Source of the DNA: Clostridia bacterium
GTDB lineage: Bacteria; Bacillota; Clostridia; Monoglobales; Monoglobaceae
Length of the DNA stretch: 6,363 nucleotides
Direction: 5' to 3'
Assembly: GCA_017625185.1 (NCBI GenBank)
Contig: JAGALN010000062.1
Coordinates: 1 to 6,363, forward strand
Below the pieces are notes generated by a model, which saw only the letters and a program-made list of their open reading frames with translations, had not been told where the DNA came from and made no database searches. The position numbers and the translations under genes are program-made. Shown piece by piece: positions 1 to 5,282 of this stretch (position 1 is its first letter; every line of letters starts with the position of its first letter).

Positions 1-2
1 AT

Positions 3-119
3 CTGGTTCTGTCGGTTCTGGGACTCTTTGTTCTATTGATTCTACTTCGCATTTGGCAGGAAATCGACAGGGCTCGACGGCACAAAAAACGGCAGCAGAG
101 ATATTCCGGCAGAAAATAG
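3..119 (+). CDS. 3' end of an upstream gene: C-terminal membrane anchor with basic tail (partial)
   Basis: Reading in the frame that starts at base 3 gives 38 residues ending at a TAG stop (117-119). The visible part is a run of about 15 Leu/Val/Phe/Ile-rich residues (one transmembrane segment), then RIWQEIDRARRHKKRQQRY, a strongly basic tail that should sit in the cytoplasm under the positive-inside rule. The 5' end lies outside the window. The pattern of one C-terminal helix followed by an Arg/Lys tail resembles the C-terminal anchor of clostridial D-alanyl-D-alanine carboxypeptidases, but it also occurs in other anchored proteins, so the identity is only a guess. A competing open frame (2-271) overlaps it and lacks membrane or family features. 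The downstream promoter at 140-168 suggests this gene belongs to a separate transcription unit, although no terminator is visible after it. Confidence 0.6.
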   Translation: MVLSVLGLFVLLILLRIWQEIDRARRHKKRQQRYSGRK

Positions 120-139
120 ATTTGACACAGAAATTTTTC

Positions 140-168
140 TTGAAAAAGCAAGAGGAATATGCTATACT
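140..168 (+). promoter_or_regulatory. SigA-type promoter with extended -10 for the eight-gene unit
   Basis: A -35 box TTGAAA (140-145; 5 of 6 to consensus) is followed by exactly 17 bases and a -10 box TATACT (163-168; 5 of 6). The -10 is preceded by TGC (160-162), giving a TGn extended -10. Transcription would start near 175, leaving a short leader of about 35 bases before the first start codon at 210. The region is AT-rich compared with the flanking genes. It is the only good promoter I found between genes in the window. It is a sequence prediction without experimental support. Confidence 0.72.
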
Positions 169-209
169 GGATAAAATAACAAAAGGTTATTTGAGCGAAA
201 GAGGAATTT

Positions 210-707
210 ATGGAAAGTATACTTGGTGTTTACGGCTGGACCTTTCTTTTGTCGGTCATGCCGATATCTGAAATTCGTGGTTCCCTGATTTACGCATTGG
301 CGAATGTAGACCATACCTTCTGGGATATGCTGTCTGTCTATCTCCTTTCGGTGGTGGGGAATTTCCTCCCGGCACCCTTTGTGATGTTGCTTTTCCGGCC
401 CATGGTCAGGTGGTTGAAAAAAACGAAATGGTTCGGTCGGTTTGCCCACTGGCTGGAGGACAGGACCAAGCGGAAAGCAGACGGGCTGAAAGCGGCAAGT
501 GCCTGGGCATTGATGGTGTTTGTGGCGATTCCTTTTCCCACAACCGGTGCCTGGACGGGAGCGATGATCGCCTCCCTTTTGGATATGCGGTTTAAGTACG
601 CCCTGCCGGCAATTCTGCTTGGCATTATGATTTCAGGACTGGTCATGACCCTGCTGGTAACCGGAGTTTTGAATCTAGGCGCTTTAGGCGAGTTGATGAT
701 GCACTAA
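210..707 (+). CDS. Small integral membrane protein of the PF06695 / COG2426 'small multi-drug export' family
   Basis: The product has 165 residues and is strongly hydrophobic. Two family-like motifs are visible. An N-terminal PISEIRG (18-24) lies at the end of the first hydrophobic segment, and a second half-motif IPFPTTGAWTG (107-117) lies just before hydrophobic segments at about 115-125 and 130-155. A basic cytoplasmic stretch (63-94, rich in Lys/Arg) separates the halves. The two Pro/Gly-containing motifs fit a two-fold re-entrant loop layout like that proposed for the wider DedA/VTT-related proteins; that link is from memory and is inference here. The family name implies drug export, but the transported substrate is not established, so a drug-efflux role should not be assumed. 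The ATG at 210 has a GAGGA Shine-Dalgarno (201-205) and follows the 140-168 promoter, making this the first gene of the unit. Its place ahead of envelope lipid genes would suit a lipid or ion transport role. Confidence 0.8.
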   Translation: MESILGVYGWTFLLSVMPISEIRGSLIYALANVDHTFWDMLSVYLLSVVGNFLPAPFVMLLFRPMVRWLKKTKWFGRFAHWLEDRTKRKADGLKAASAWALMVFVAIPFPTTGAWTGAMIASLLDMRFKYALPAILLGIMISGLVMTLLVTGVLNLGALGELMMH

Positions 708-731
708 ACCCCACAAGAAAGGATTGTTACA

Positions 732-1136
732 ATGAGGGAAGAGATAGAAAACCAGAAAGAAACAAAGACAGGAGCCGGCAGAAAGGTTCTGATTGTCTTT
801 GGTCTTCTGTTTCTGGCAATCGGAGTATTTCTGGCGGCCTTTGCCGGCTCCTTCCAACTGATGATTGAATCGGCGGAAGCGGCACAGATGGACGAGGCAT
901 CCTTAGAAAGTGAGAATGAAGAGCTGCGGGAGGAGGTTCAGCTTCTGCAGGATCAAGTTGATATTTTAGAGGGTGAGCTGGAGAAGTATAAGGGCACTGC
1001 CAAAAAGGCAAAGCCTGCAGCCACGGCTGCTTCTACGGCGACTGCAGAATCGACAGCTACAGCAAAGCCGACAGCTACAGCAAAGCCCACGGCAACGGCA
1101 ACGGTAACCGATGAAGCTACTACCATTTTTGAGTAA
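732..1136 (+). CDS. Unrecognised single-pass membrane protein with coiled coil and Thr/Ala-rich repeat tail
   Basis: I do not recognise a family. The 134-residue product has a short charged N-terminus (1-18), one transmembrane helix (about 19-41), and an acidic heptad-like segment rich in Glu, Leu and Gln (about 54-87) predicted to form a coiled coil. A low-complexity tail (88-124) follows, made of four six-residue repeats: STATAE, STATAK, PTATAK and PTATAT at 101-124. It ends in an acidic decapeptide. With Arg17 and Lys18 just before the helix, the N-terminus should be inside and the coiled coil and tail outside. The outline resembles small bitopic envelope proteins, where a Thr/Pro/Ala tail can act as a wall-spanning linker, but no function can be assigned. 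The ATG at 732 has AAAGGA (718-723) upstream. The gene is 24 bases after the PF06695 gene and 30 bases before pyrH, so it is probably co-transcribed. The reverse-strand frames here are low-complexity shadows. Confidence 0.75.
   Translation: MREEIENQKETKTGAGRKVLIVFGLLFLAIGVFLAAFAGSFQLMIESAEAAQMDEASLESENEELREEVQLLQDQVDILEGELEKYKGTAKKAKPAATAASTATAESTATAKPTATAKPTATATVTDEATTIFE
1032..1103 (+). repeat. Four in-frame 18-base tandem repeats coding [S/P]TATA[E/K/T]
   Basis: Four consecutive 18-base units start at 1032, 1050, 1068 and 1086. Units two and three share a perfect 17-base match (1051-1067 and 1069-1085, CGACAGCTACAGCAAAG), while units one and four are diverged at the DNA level but keep the TATA peptide core. 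This pattern fits an older repeat with one recent unit duplication or conversion. All units are in frame, so copy-number change by slippage would alter tail length without a frameshift. Confidence 0.9.
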
Positions 1137-1166
1137 AATACCAGAGAAAACAGGAGGCAGATTGGA

Positions 1167-1877
1167 ATGCAAAAACCAAAGTACAAAAGAATCATGCTGA
1201 AAATCAGCGGTGAGGCGCTGGCAGGAGAAAAAGGCTTTGGCCTGGATCAGCCTACCATCAATGCCATTGCAGGGAAGATTAAGGAATGCTATGACATGGG
1301 CGTTGAAATCGCCATCGTGGTTGGCGGTGGCAACTTCTGGCGCGGCAGAACCGGTGAGGGGATGGATCGCTCCCGGGCAGACCATATGGGGATGCTGGCA
1401 ACGGTCATCAATTCTCTGGCACTTTTGGATGCTTTGGAACAACTGGGGGTAGAAGGCCGGGTACAGACCGCCATCGAGATGCGGCAGATTGCCGAACCCT
1501 ACATCCGCTTAAAGGCGGGCAGACATCTGCAGAAGGGACGGGTTGTAATCTTTGCCTGTGGCACCGGCAACCCATTTTTCTCCACCGATACAGCTGCCGC
1601 ACTTCGGGCAGCGGAAATCGATGCAGAGGTGATTCTGCTTGCCAAAAAGGTAGACGGTGTCTACGACAGTGATCCCAATGTCAATCCGGAGGCACAGAAG
1701 TTTGACTCCTTGAGCTTTATTGATGTCTTAAACAGACAGTTGGGTGTTATGGACTCCACTGCAACCTCGTTGTGTATGGATAACGATATTTCTATTCTGG
1801 TCTTTGGCCTTGACGACCCCGAGAACATCAAGCGGGCTGTCATGGGCGAAAAGATTGGTACTTTGGTAAAACGGTAA
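1167..1877 (+). CDS. pyrH: UMP kinase (uridylate kinase)
   Basis: This cytoplasmic enzyme phosphorylates UMP to UDP with ATP, in pyrimidine nucleotide synthesis. The bacterial enzyme belongs to the amino acid kinase fold and is unrelated to eukaryotic UMP/CMP kinase. At 236 residues it is normal family length. Visible motifs are LKISGEAL (11-18) with the catalytic Lys12, the glycine-rich GGGNFWRG (53-60), Asp72 in the UMP-site segment [25 protein letters not shown] (132-148), and [11 protein letters not shown] (160-170) of the nucleotide-binding region. The ATG at 1167 is set by a perfect AGGAGG (1152-1157) nine bases upstream. Tandem stops TAA TAA (1875-1880) end the gene. In most Firmicutes pyrH follows rpsB-tsf; here it follows two small membrane protein genes. 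It lies 22 bases before frr, its standard partner. Bacterial UMP kinases are typically activated by GTP and inhibited by UTP; that is family knowledge. Confidence 0.97.
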   Translation: MQKPKYKRIMLKISGEALAGEKGFGLDQPTINAIAGKIKECYDMGVEIAIVVGGGNFWRGRTGEGMDRSRADHMGMLATVINSLALLDALEQLGVEGRVQTAIEMRQIAEPYIRLKAGRHLQKGRVVIFACGTGNPFFSTDTAAALRAAEIDAEVILLAKKVDGVYDSDPNVNPEAQKFDSLSFIDVLNRQLGVMDSTATSLCMDNDISILVFGLDDPENIKRAVMGEKIGTLVKR

Positions 1878-1899
1878 TAAAATAAGGGAGGAATTTATC

Positions 1900-2442
1900 A
1901 TGACAAATGCAGAAAATAAAATGAAAAAGGCGATTGGAGCCCTGGAAAATGACTTGGCGTCCATCCGTGCAGGAAGAGCTAATCCGGCAATTTTGGATAA
2001 GATTTCCATAGAGTATTATGGTGCCCAGACACCCCTTGCGCAGGTTGGTACTATTTCGGTTCCCGAGGCACGGTCTTTGGTGATTCAGCCCTGGGATGTA
2101 TCCGTCCTCAAGGAGATTGAAAAGGCAATTTTGGCATCGGATATCGGGATTACCCCCAATAACGACGGAAAGGTAATTCGTCTGAACTTCCCCCCTCTGA
2201 CCGAGGAGCGGAGAAAAGAATTGAGCAAGGGTATTTCCAAGCGCGGTGAGGAGGGCAAGGTTGCCATCCGGAATATCCGCCGTGATTCTTTAGAGCAGTT
2301 CAAGAAGCAGAAAAAGGATGGGGAGATTACCGAGGACGATTTGAAGGATTTGGAGGACAAAATCCAGAAGATGACCGATAAGTTTGTGAAGGAAATCGAT
2401 ACCATTATTGCTTCAAAGACCAAGGAGATTATGGAGGTCTAG
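1900..2442 (+). CDS. frr: Ribosome recycling factor
   Basis: RRF acts with EF-G to split the post-termination ribosome and free mRNA and tRNA. The 180-residue product is a little shorter than the usual 185 or so, because the N-terminus is about five residues shorter than in many homologues. Segment SIRAGRANPAILD (21-33) ends the first helix of domain I and enters domain II. The stretch at about 34-100 (including VPEARSLVIQPWD, 54-66) is the beta-rich domain II. LNFPPLTEERRKEL (95-108) and the long charged helices with VAIRNIRRD (121-129) complete the three-helix bundle of domain I. The ATG at 1900 has AGGGAGGA (1885-1892) at good spacing. The gene sits in the conserved pyrH-frr-uppS order. 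The following 66-base gap to the preferred uppS start contains a strong hairpin, so expression of downstream genes may be set separately. Confidence 0.97.
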   Translation: MTNAENKMKKAIGALENDLASIRAGRANPAILDKISIEYYGAQTPLAQVGTISVPEARSLVIQPWDVSVLKEIEKAILASDIGITPNNDGKVIRLNFPPLTEERRKELSKGISKRGEEGKVAIRNIRRDSLEQFKKQKKDGEITEDDLKDLEDKIQKMTDKFVKEIDTIIASKTKEIMEV

Positions 2443-2455
2443 GAAAGAATATTGT

Positions 2456-2488
2456 GAGGGGAATAGGGGAAAGTGCCCCTATTCCCTC
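2456..2488 (+). promoter_or_regulatory. Strong hairpin in the frr-uppS gap; possible attenuator or RNA switch
   Basis: A perfect 11-bp stem pairs GGGAATAGGGG (2459-2469) with CCCCTATTCCC (2476-2486) around the six-base loop AAAGTG. Two more pairs can form if G2458 is bulged. The bases after the stem (TCTCTTGT) make only a weak T-rich run, so a partial terminator or attenuator is possible but a full stop is unlikely, since five genes follow without another clear promoter. The 3' arm segment TCCCTC (2483-2488) is also perfectly complementary to GAGGGA (2498-2503) of the uppS Shine-Dalgarno, so two mutually exclusive folds exist. An mRNA-processing or stabilising hairpin is another possibility. 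Confidence 0.7.
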
Positions 2489-2496
2489 TCTTGTAT

Positions 2497-2502
2497 GGAG
2501 GG
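2497..2502 (+). promoter_or_regulatory. uppS Shine-Dalgarno that decides the GTG start
   Basis: GGAGGG lies six bases before an in-frame GTG (2509-2511). No comparable site serves the more upstream GTG (2473), which sits in the hairpin loop, or the next ATG (2536). This makes 2509 the best supported start of uppS. Confidence 0.8.
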
Positions 2503-2508
2503 ATAGCC

Positions 2509-3252
2509 GTGTTCTTCAAAAAGAAAGCGGAAAAGATGGAATTGGATATGGAACGGATTCCTCGGCATATCGGGGTGATTATGGACGGAAACGGCCGCTG
2601 GGCATCCAGGCGGGGACTTCCCCGTTCTGCAGGGCATAAGCGGGGAGCGGATATTTTAGAAAACATCTGCGATTACTGCAACAGCATCGGGGTCAAGGCG
2701 TTGACAGTCTATGCCTTTTCCACCGAGAACTGGGCCCGGCCCCAGGGGGAGATTGACGCCCTGATGGAGCTGCTTTATCACTATTTGCAGATGGTAGAGG
2801 AAAAGTTCAAGGGCAGGAATATGCGGCTCAAAATCAGCGGGGATATTTCTCCTTTGAGTGAAAAAATTCAGGCTGCCATTCACCATGCAGAAGAGGTTAC
2901 CGCTTCCGGTTGCGGGATGGTGCTGAACATTGCCTTAAACTATGGCGGCAGGGACGAAATTGTTCGGGCGGCACGGAAGCTCTGCGCTGATGTAGGCTCA
3001 AATCCGGAAAAGATTGCCCAAATTGATGAAAAACTTTTTACAAGCTACCTTGACATGGCAGACCTGCCGGAGGTTGATTTGATTATCCGCCCCAGCGGTG
3101 AAAAACGGCTTTCCAACTTCATGCTCTGGCAGGCGGCTTATGCGGAGTTCTGGTACAGTGACATTTGCTGGCCCGACTTTAAAGAAGAGGATATGCAGCA
3201 GGCGATTTACGATTATCAAAACCGGGACAGACGGTTTGGAGGTGTAAAGTAA
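2509..3252 (+). CDS. uppS: Undecaprenyl diphosphate synthase (cis-prenyltransferase)
   Basis: UppS adds eight IPP units in cis to farnesyl diphosphate, making the C55 carrier for peptidoglycan and other envelope polymers; it works at the inner face of the membrane. With the GTG start the product has 247 residues, normal for the family. Visible motifs are HIGVIMDGNGRWA (20-32) with the catalytic Asp26, GH at 42-43, VYAFSTENWARP (67-78), the NIALNYGGRDEI segment (140-151), and IIRPSGEKRLSNFMLWQ (192-208) with AYAEFWYSDICWPDF (210-224), which holds the Arg/Ser/Glu residues for IPP and Mg binding. The GTG at 2509 is chosen because GGAGGG (2497-2502) precedes it; a longer reading from GTG 2473 would add 12 residues but begins inside a hairpin loop. 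The gene ends one base before cdsA. It is likely to depend on read-through of the 2456-2488 hairpin. Confidence 0.95.
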   Translation: MFFKKKAEKMELDMERIPRHIGVIMDGNGRWASRRGLPRSAGHKRGADILENICDYCNSIGVKALTVYAFSTENWARPQGEIDALMELLYHYLQMVEEKFKGRNMRLKISGDISPLSEKIQAAIHHAEEVTASGCGMVLNIALNYGGRDEIVRAARKLCADVGSNPEKIAQIDEKLFTSYLDMADLPEVDLIIRPSGEKRLSNFMLWQAAYAEFWYSDICWPDFKEEDMQQAIYDYQNRDRRFGGVK

Positions 3253-3253
3253 G

Positions 3254-4084
3254 ATGGATGCTTCGTTGAAACAAAGAGTACTGACGGCGGTGATTTGTCT
3301 GCCCTTGTTATTGGCACTGCTCTTCTGCCCCACGACGGTGATTGTTCTTGTGGTGATGGCGGCGGCATTGGTGGGGATGCACGAATACTATCAGGCAATC
3401 GGTATTGCAGAGAAAAAGATTCTCTGCCTTATGGGATATCTGGCAGCGGTGGTCATTCCTCTGGGGATTTATTACCTGACCGATACCGCTCTGGTTCTGG
3501 TCTATCTCTATGTGGTAGCGCTGTTTGTCCTGATGCTGGCAAGCAAGAACCAAGTCACCTTCAAGGATATTGCCCTTTTGGCAATGGGTTTGGTTTATAT
3601 CCCTTATTTCCTCTCTCATATTATCTATATCCGGGATTTAGAGTTGGGGAATGTCTATATCTGGTTGGTCTTTGTGGGTGCCTTTATGACGGACTCCTGT
3701 GCTTACTTTGTTGGCTGTACAGTTGGCGGCAGAAAGCTTTGTCCCACCATTAGCCCTAAAAAGACGGTGGCAGGTGCTGTGGGGGGCGTCATTGGCTGCG
3801 GCTTAAGCTTTATCCTTTTTGGTGTTGTGGTTAACAACTTTTTTGCAGGTAGCTTATCGGGAAATCAACTGAATCTGCCGCTCCTCTTTTTGATGGGGTT
3901 AGTGGTTTCGGTGGTATCCCAGATTGGAGATTTGGTGGCGTCTATGCTGAAGCGGCAGTGCGGGATTAAGGACTTTGGCACCCTGCTGCCGGGACACGGC
4001 GGCATTCTTGATCGGTGCGACAGTATCATCATGGTAGCCCCCATTATCTTTCTGTTTTTGGTGAAAATCGGAATTCTGGCGTAA
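3254..4084 (+). CDS. cdsA: Phosphatidate cytidylyltransferase (CDP-diacylglycerol synthase)
   Basis: This membrane enzyme makes CDP-diacylglycerol from phosphatidic acid and CTP, the branch point for phosphatidylglycerol and other phospholipids. The 276-residue product has about eight or nine hydrophobic segments. The family signature is complete at 230-256: SMLKRQ, then KDFG (239-242), LPGHGG (245-250) and ILDRCD (251-256), with Lys233, Lys239, Asp240, His248, Asp253 and Asp256 in place. Asp226 in QIGDL and the upstream TDSCAYFVG (146-154) and ISPKKT (166-171) segments are also typical. After ISPKKT the sequence reads VAG where many homologues have a Glu or Gln before Gly; this position varies. 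The ATG at 3254 is one base after the uppS stop. Its Shine-Dalgarno GGAGGTG (3238-3244) lies inside the last uppS codons, so translation of the two genes is probably coupled. Confidence 0.96.
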   Translation: MDASLKQRVLTAVICLPLLLALLFCPTTVIVLVVMAAALVGMHEYYQAIGIAEKKILCLMGYLAAVVIPLGIYYLTDTALVLVYLYVVALFVLMLASKNQVTFKDIALLAMGLVYIPYFLSHIIYIRDLELGNVYIWLVFVGAFMTDSCAYFVGCTVGGRKLCPTISPKKTVAGAVGGVIGCGLSFILFGVVVNNFFAGSLSGNQLNLPLLFLMGLVVSVVSQIGDLVASMLKRQCGIKDFGTLLPGHGGILDRCDSIIMVAPIIFLFLVKIGILA

Positions 4085-4130
4085 TGAAATTCTATTCTTT
4101 TACATAGACTAACTAAAGTAGGCGATTACA

Positions 4131-5270
4131 ATGAAATTAGCGATTCTAGGTGCAACCGGCTCCATCGGCACCCAAGGGTTAGAGGTGGTCGAGGACCTGC
4201 GTGGCATCAAAGAGATTGAGGTTGTGGGGATTTCCGGCAACAAAAACTTAAAATTATTGGAAGAACAAATTCGCAGGTTCCATGTGCCCTTTGCGGCAGT
4301 GCCGGAGGAGGCAGATGCCAAGGCTCTGGCAACTGCGGTGGCAGATACCGACTGCAAGGTTCTTTCCGGCAAGGAAGGCTTGTGCTATCTGGCGGCAGAA
4401 ACAGGAGCGGATATGCTCTTGTCTGCCATTGTGGGATTTTCGGGGATGCTCCCCACCCTAAAAGCCATTGAGGCAGGGATTGACATTGCCCTTGCCAATA
4501 AGGAAACCCTGGTCACTGCCGGACCGATTTTTATGGATGCGGTGGAGAAATACGGGGTTCGGCTCCTGCCGGTGGATAGCGAGCATAGCGCCATCTTCCA
4601 GAGCCTCCATGCAGGAGAGAGGAAGGAACTTTCTAAAATTCTGCTAACGGCATCCGGCGGTCCCTTTTATGGAAAGACCCGGGAAGAACTGGAAGCAGTA
4701 ACCCTTGCCCAGGCATTAAAGCACCCCAACTGGAGCATGGGTGCCAAGATTACCATTGACAGTGCAACCCTGATGAACAAGGGGCTGGAGGTTATCGAGG
4801 CAAAGTGGCTCTTTGATGTGGAGATTGAGGACATCGAGGTGGTCGTTCAACGGGAGAGCATCATTCATTCCATGGTGGAATTCTGTGACCATAGCGTCAT
4901 TGCCCAACTGGGACTTCCCTCCATGAAGCATCCCATCCAGTACGCCTTTACCTACCCGGAGCGGCTCCCTGCCAAGGGAGAAAGAATTTCCTTCTCTGAC
5001 CTTGGAAGGATTTCCTTTGGCAAGCCGGATGAAGACACGTTTCGTTGTCTTGCCCTTGCCAAGGAGGCGGGCAGCATGGGGGGGATTATGCCTACCGTCT
5101 TAAATGCCGCCAACGAGGTGGCAGTGGGAGCCTTTTTGCAGGAGAAGATTCGGTTCTTGGAGATTGCAGAGTATGTGGAAAAAACCATGGATCGATTCGA
5201 GAATATACAAGCTCCTACCATCGAGGATTTGCTTAAGGCAGACCGTGCCGTAAGAGAACTGGGAATTTAG
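4131..5270 (+). CDS. dxr: 1-deoxy-D-xylulose 5-phosphate reductoisomerase
   Basis: Dxr converts 1-deoxy-D-xylulose 5-phosphate to 2-C-methyl-D-erythritol 4-phosphate with NADPH and a divalent metal. It is the committed step of the MEP isoprenoid route and the target of fosmidomycin. The 379-residue product is close to the usual 380-400. It shows the dinucleotide-binding GATGSIGTQ (7-15), ALANKETLV (120-128) with Lys124, the metal ligands Asp149, Glu151 (in VDSEHSA) and Glu220, ASGGPF (174-179), the flexible loop HPNWSMG (198-204) with Trp201 and Met203, and SATLMNKGLEVIEA (211-224). The C-terminal helical domain follows GLPSMKHPIQYA (261-272). No catalytic residue is missing. The ATG at 4131 has only a modest Shine-Dalgarno (AGTAGG, 4117-4122). 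The gene is 46 bases after cdsA with no convincing promoter between. Its IPP product line feeds UppS. Confidence 0.97.
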   Translation: MKLAILGATGSIGTQGLEVVEDLRGIKEIEVVGISGNKNLKLLEEQIRRFHVPFAAVPEEADAKALATAVADTDCKVLSGKEGLCYLAAETGADMLLSAIVGFSGMLPTLKAIEAGIDIALANKETLVTAGPIFMDAVEKYGVRLLPVDSEHSAIFQSLHAGERKELSKILLTASGGPFYGKTREELEAVTLAQALKHPNWSMGAKITIDSATLMNKGLEVIEAKWLFDVEIEDIEVVVQRESIIHSMVEFCDHSVIAQLGLPSMKHPIQYAFTYPERLPAKGERISFSDLGRISFGKPDEDTFRCLALAKEAGSMGGIMPTVLNAANEVAVGAFLQEKIRFLEIAEYVEKTMDRFENIQAPTIEDLLKADRAVRELGI

Positions 5271-5282
5271 GGGGTATCCGAT

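Noticed and set aside
122..127. Perfect TTGACA that looks like a -35 box
   Set aside because: The clear -10 (163-168) is 35 bases away and nothing like a -10 occurs about 17 bases downstream; TTGAAA at 140-145 has the right spacing instead.
167..176. Loss of the Glu/Gln after ISPKKT in CdsA as a possible defect (codes at 3749-3784)
   Set aside because: That position differs between known CdsA proteins, and all residues of the catalytic signature at 230-256 are intact; the positions given in this entry are residue numbers.
172..180. Alternative -10-like AT-rich string just after the chosen -10
   Set aside because: The TGn-TATACT with a 17-base spacer is a better match, and this stretch falls in the predicted start region.
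53..271. 72-residue open frame across the upstream gap and the start of the first gene
   Set aside because: It overlaps the promoter and the real start at 210, has no ribosome site and no family features; the frame is simply open by chance from the window edge.
966..1442. 158-residue reverse-strand frame, and the nearby 953-1195 reverse frame with Ala/Val repeats
   Set aside because: They are antisense shadows of the repeat tail gene and pyrH; their low-complexity repeats mirror the sense repeats and no ribosome site or family match is seen.
2473..2475. GTG as start of uppS
   Set aside because: It lies in the loop of a strong hairpin without a ribosome site; GTG 2509 is far better placed.
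4084..4107. Seven-codon frame overlapping the cdsA stop, as a possible leader peptide for dxr
   Set aside because: It has no ribosome site and no following hairpin; it looks like chance.
4085..4130. Internal promoter before dxr
   Set aside because: TATTCT and TTTACA-like strings occur, but no -35/-10 pair has proper spacing.
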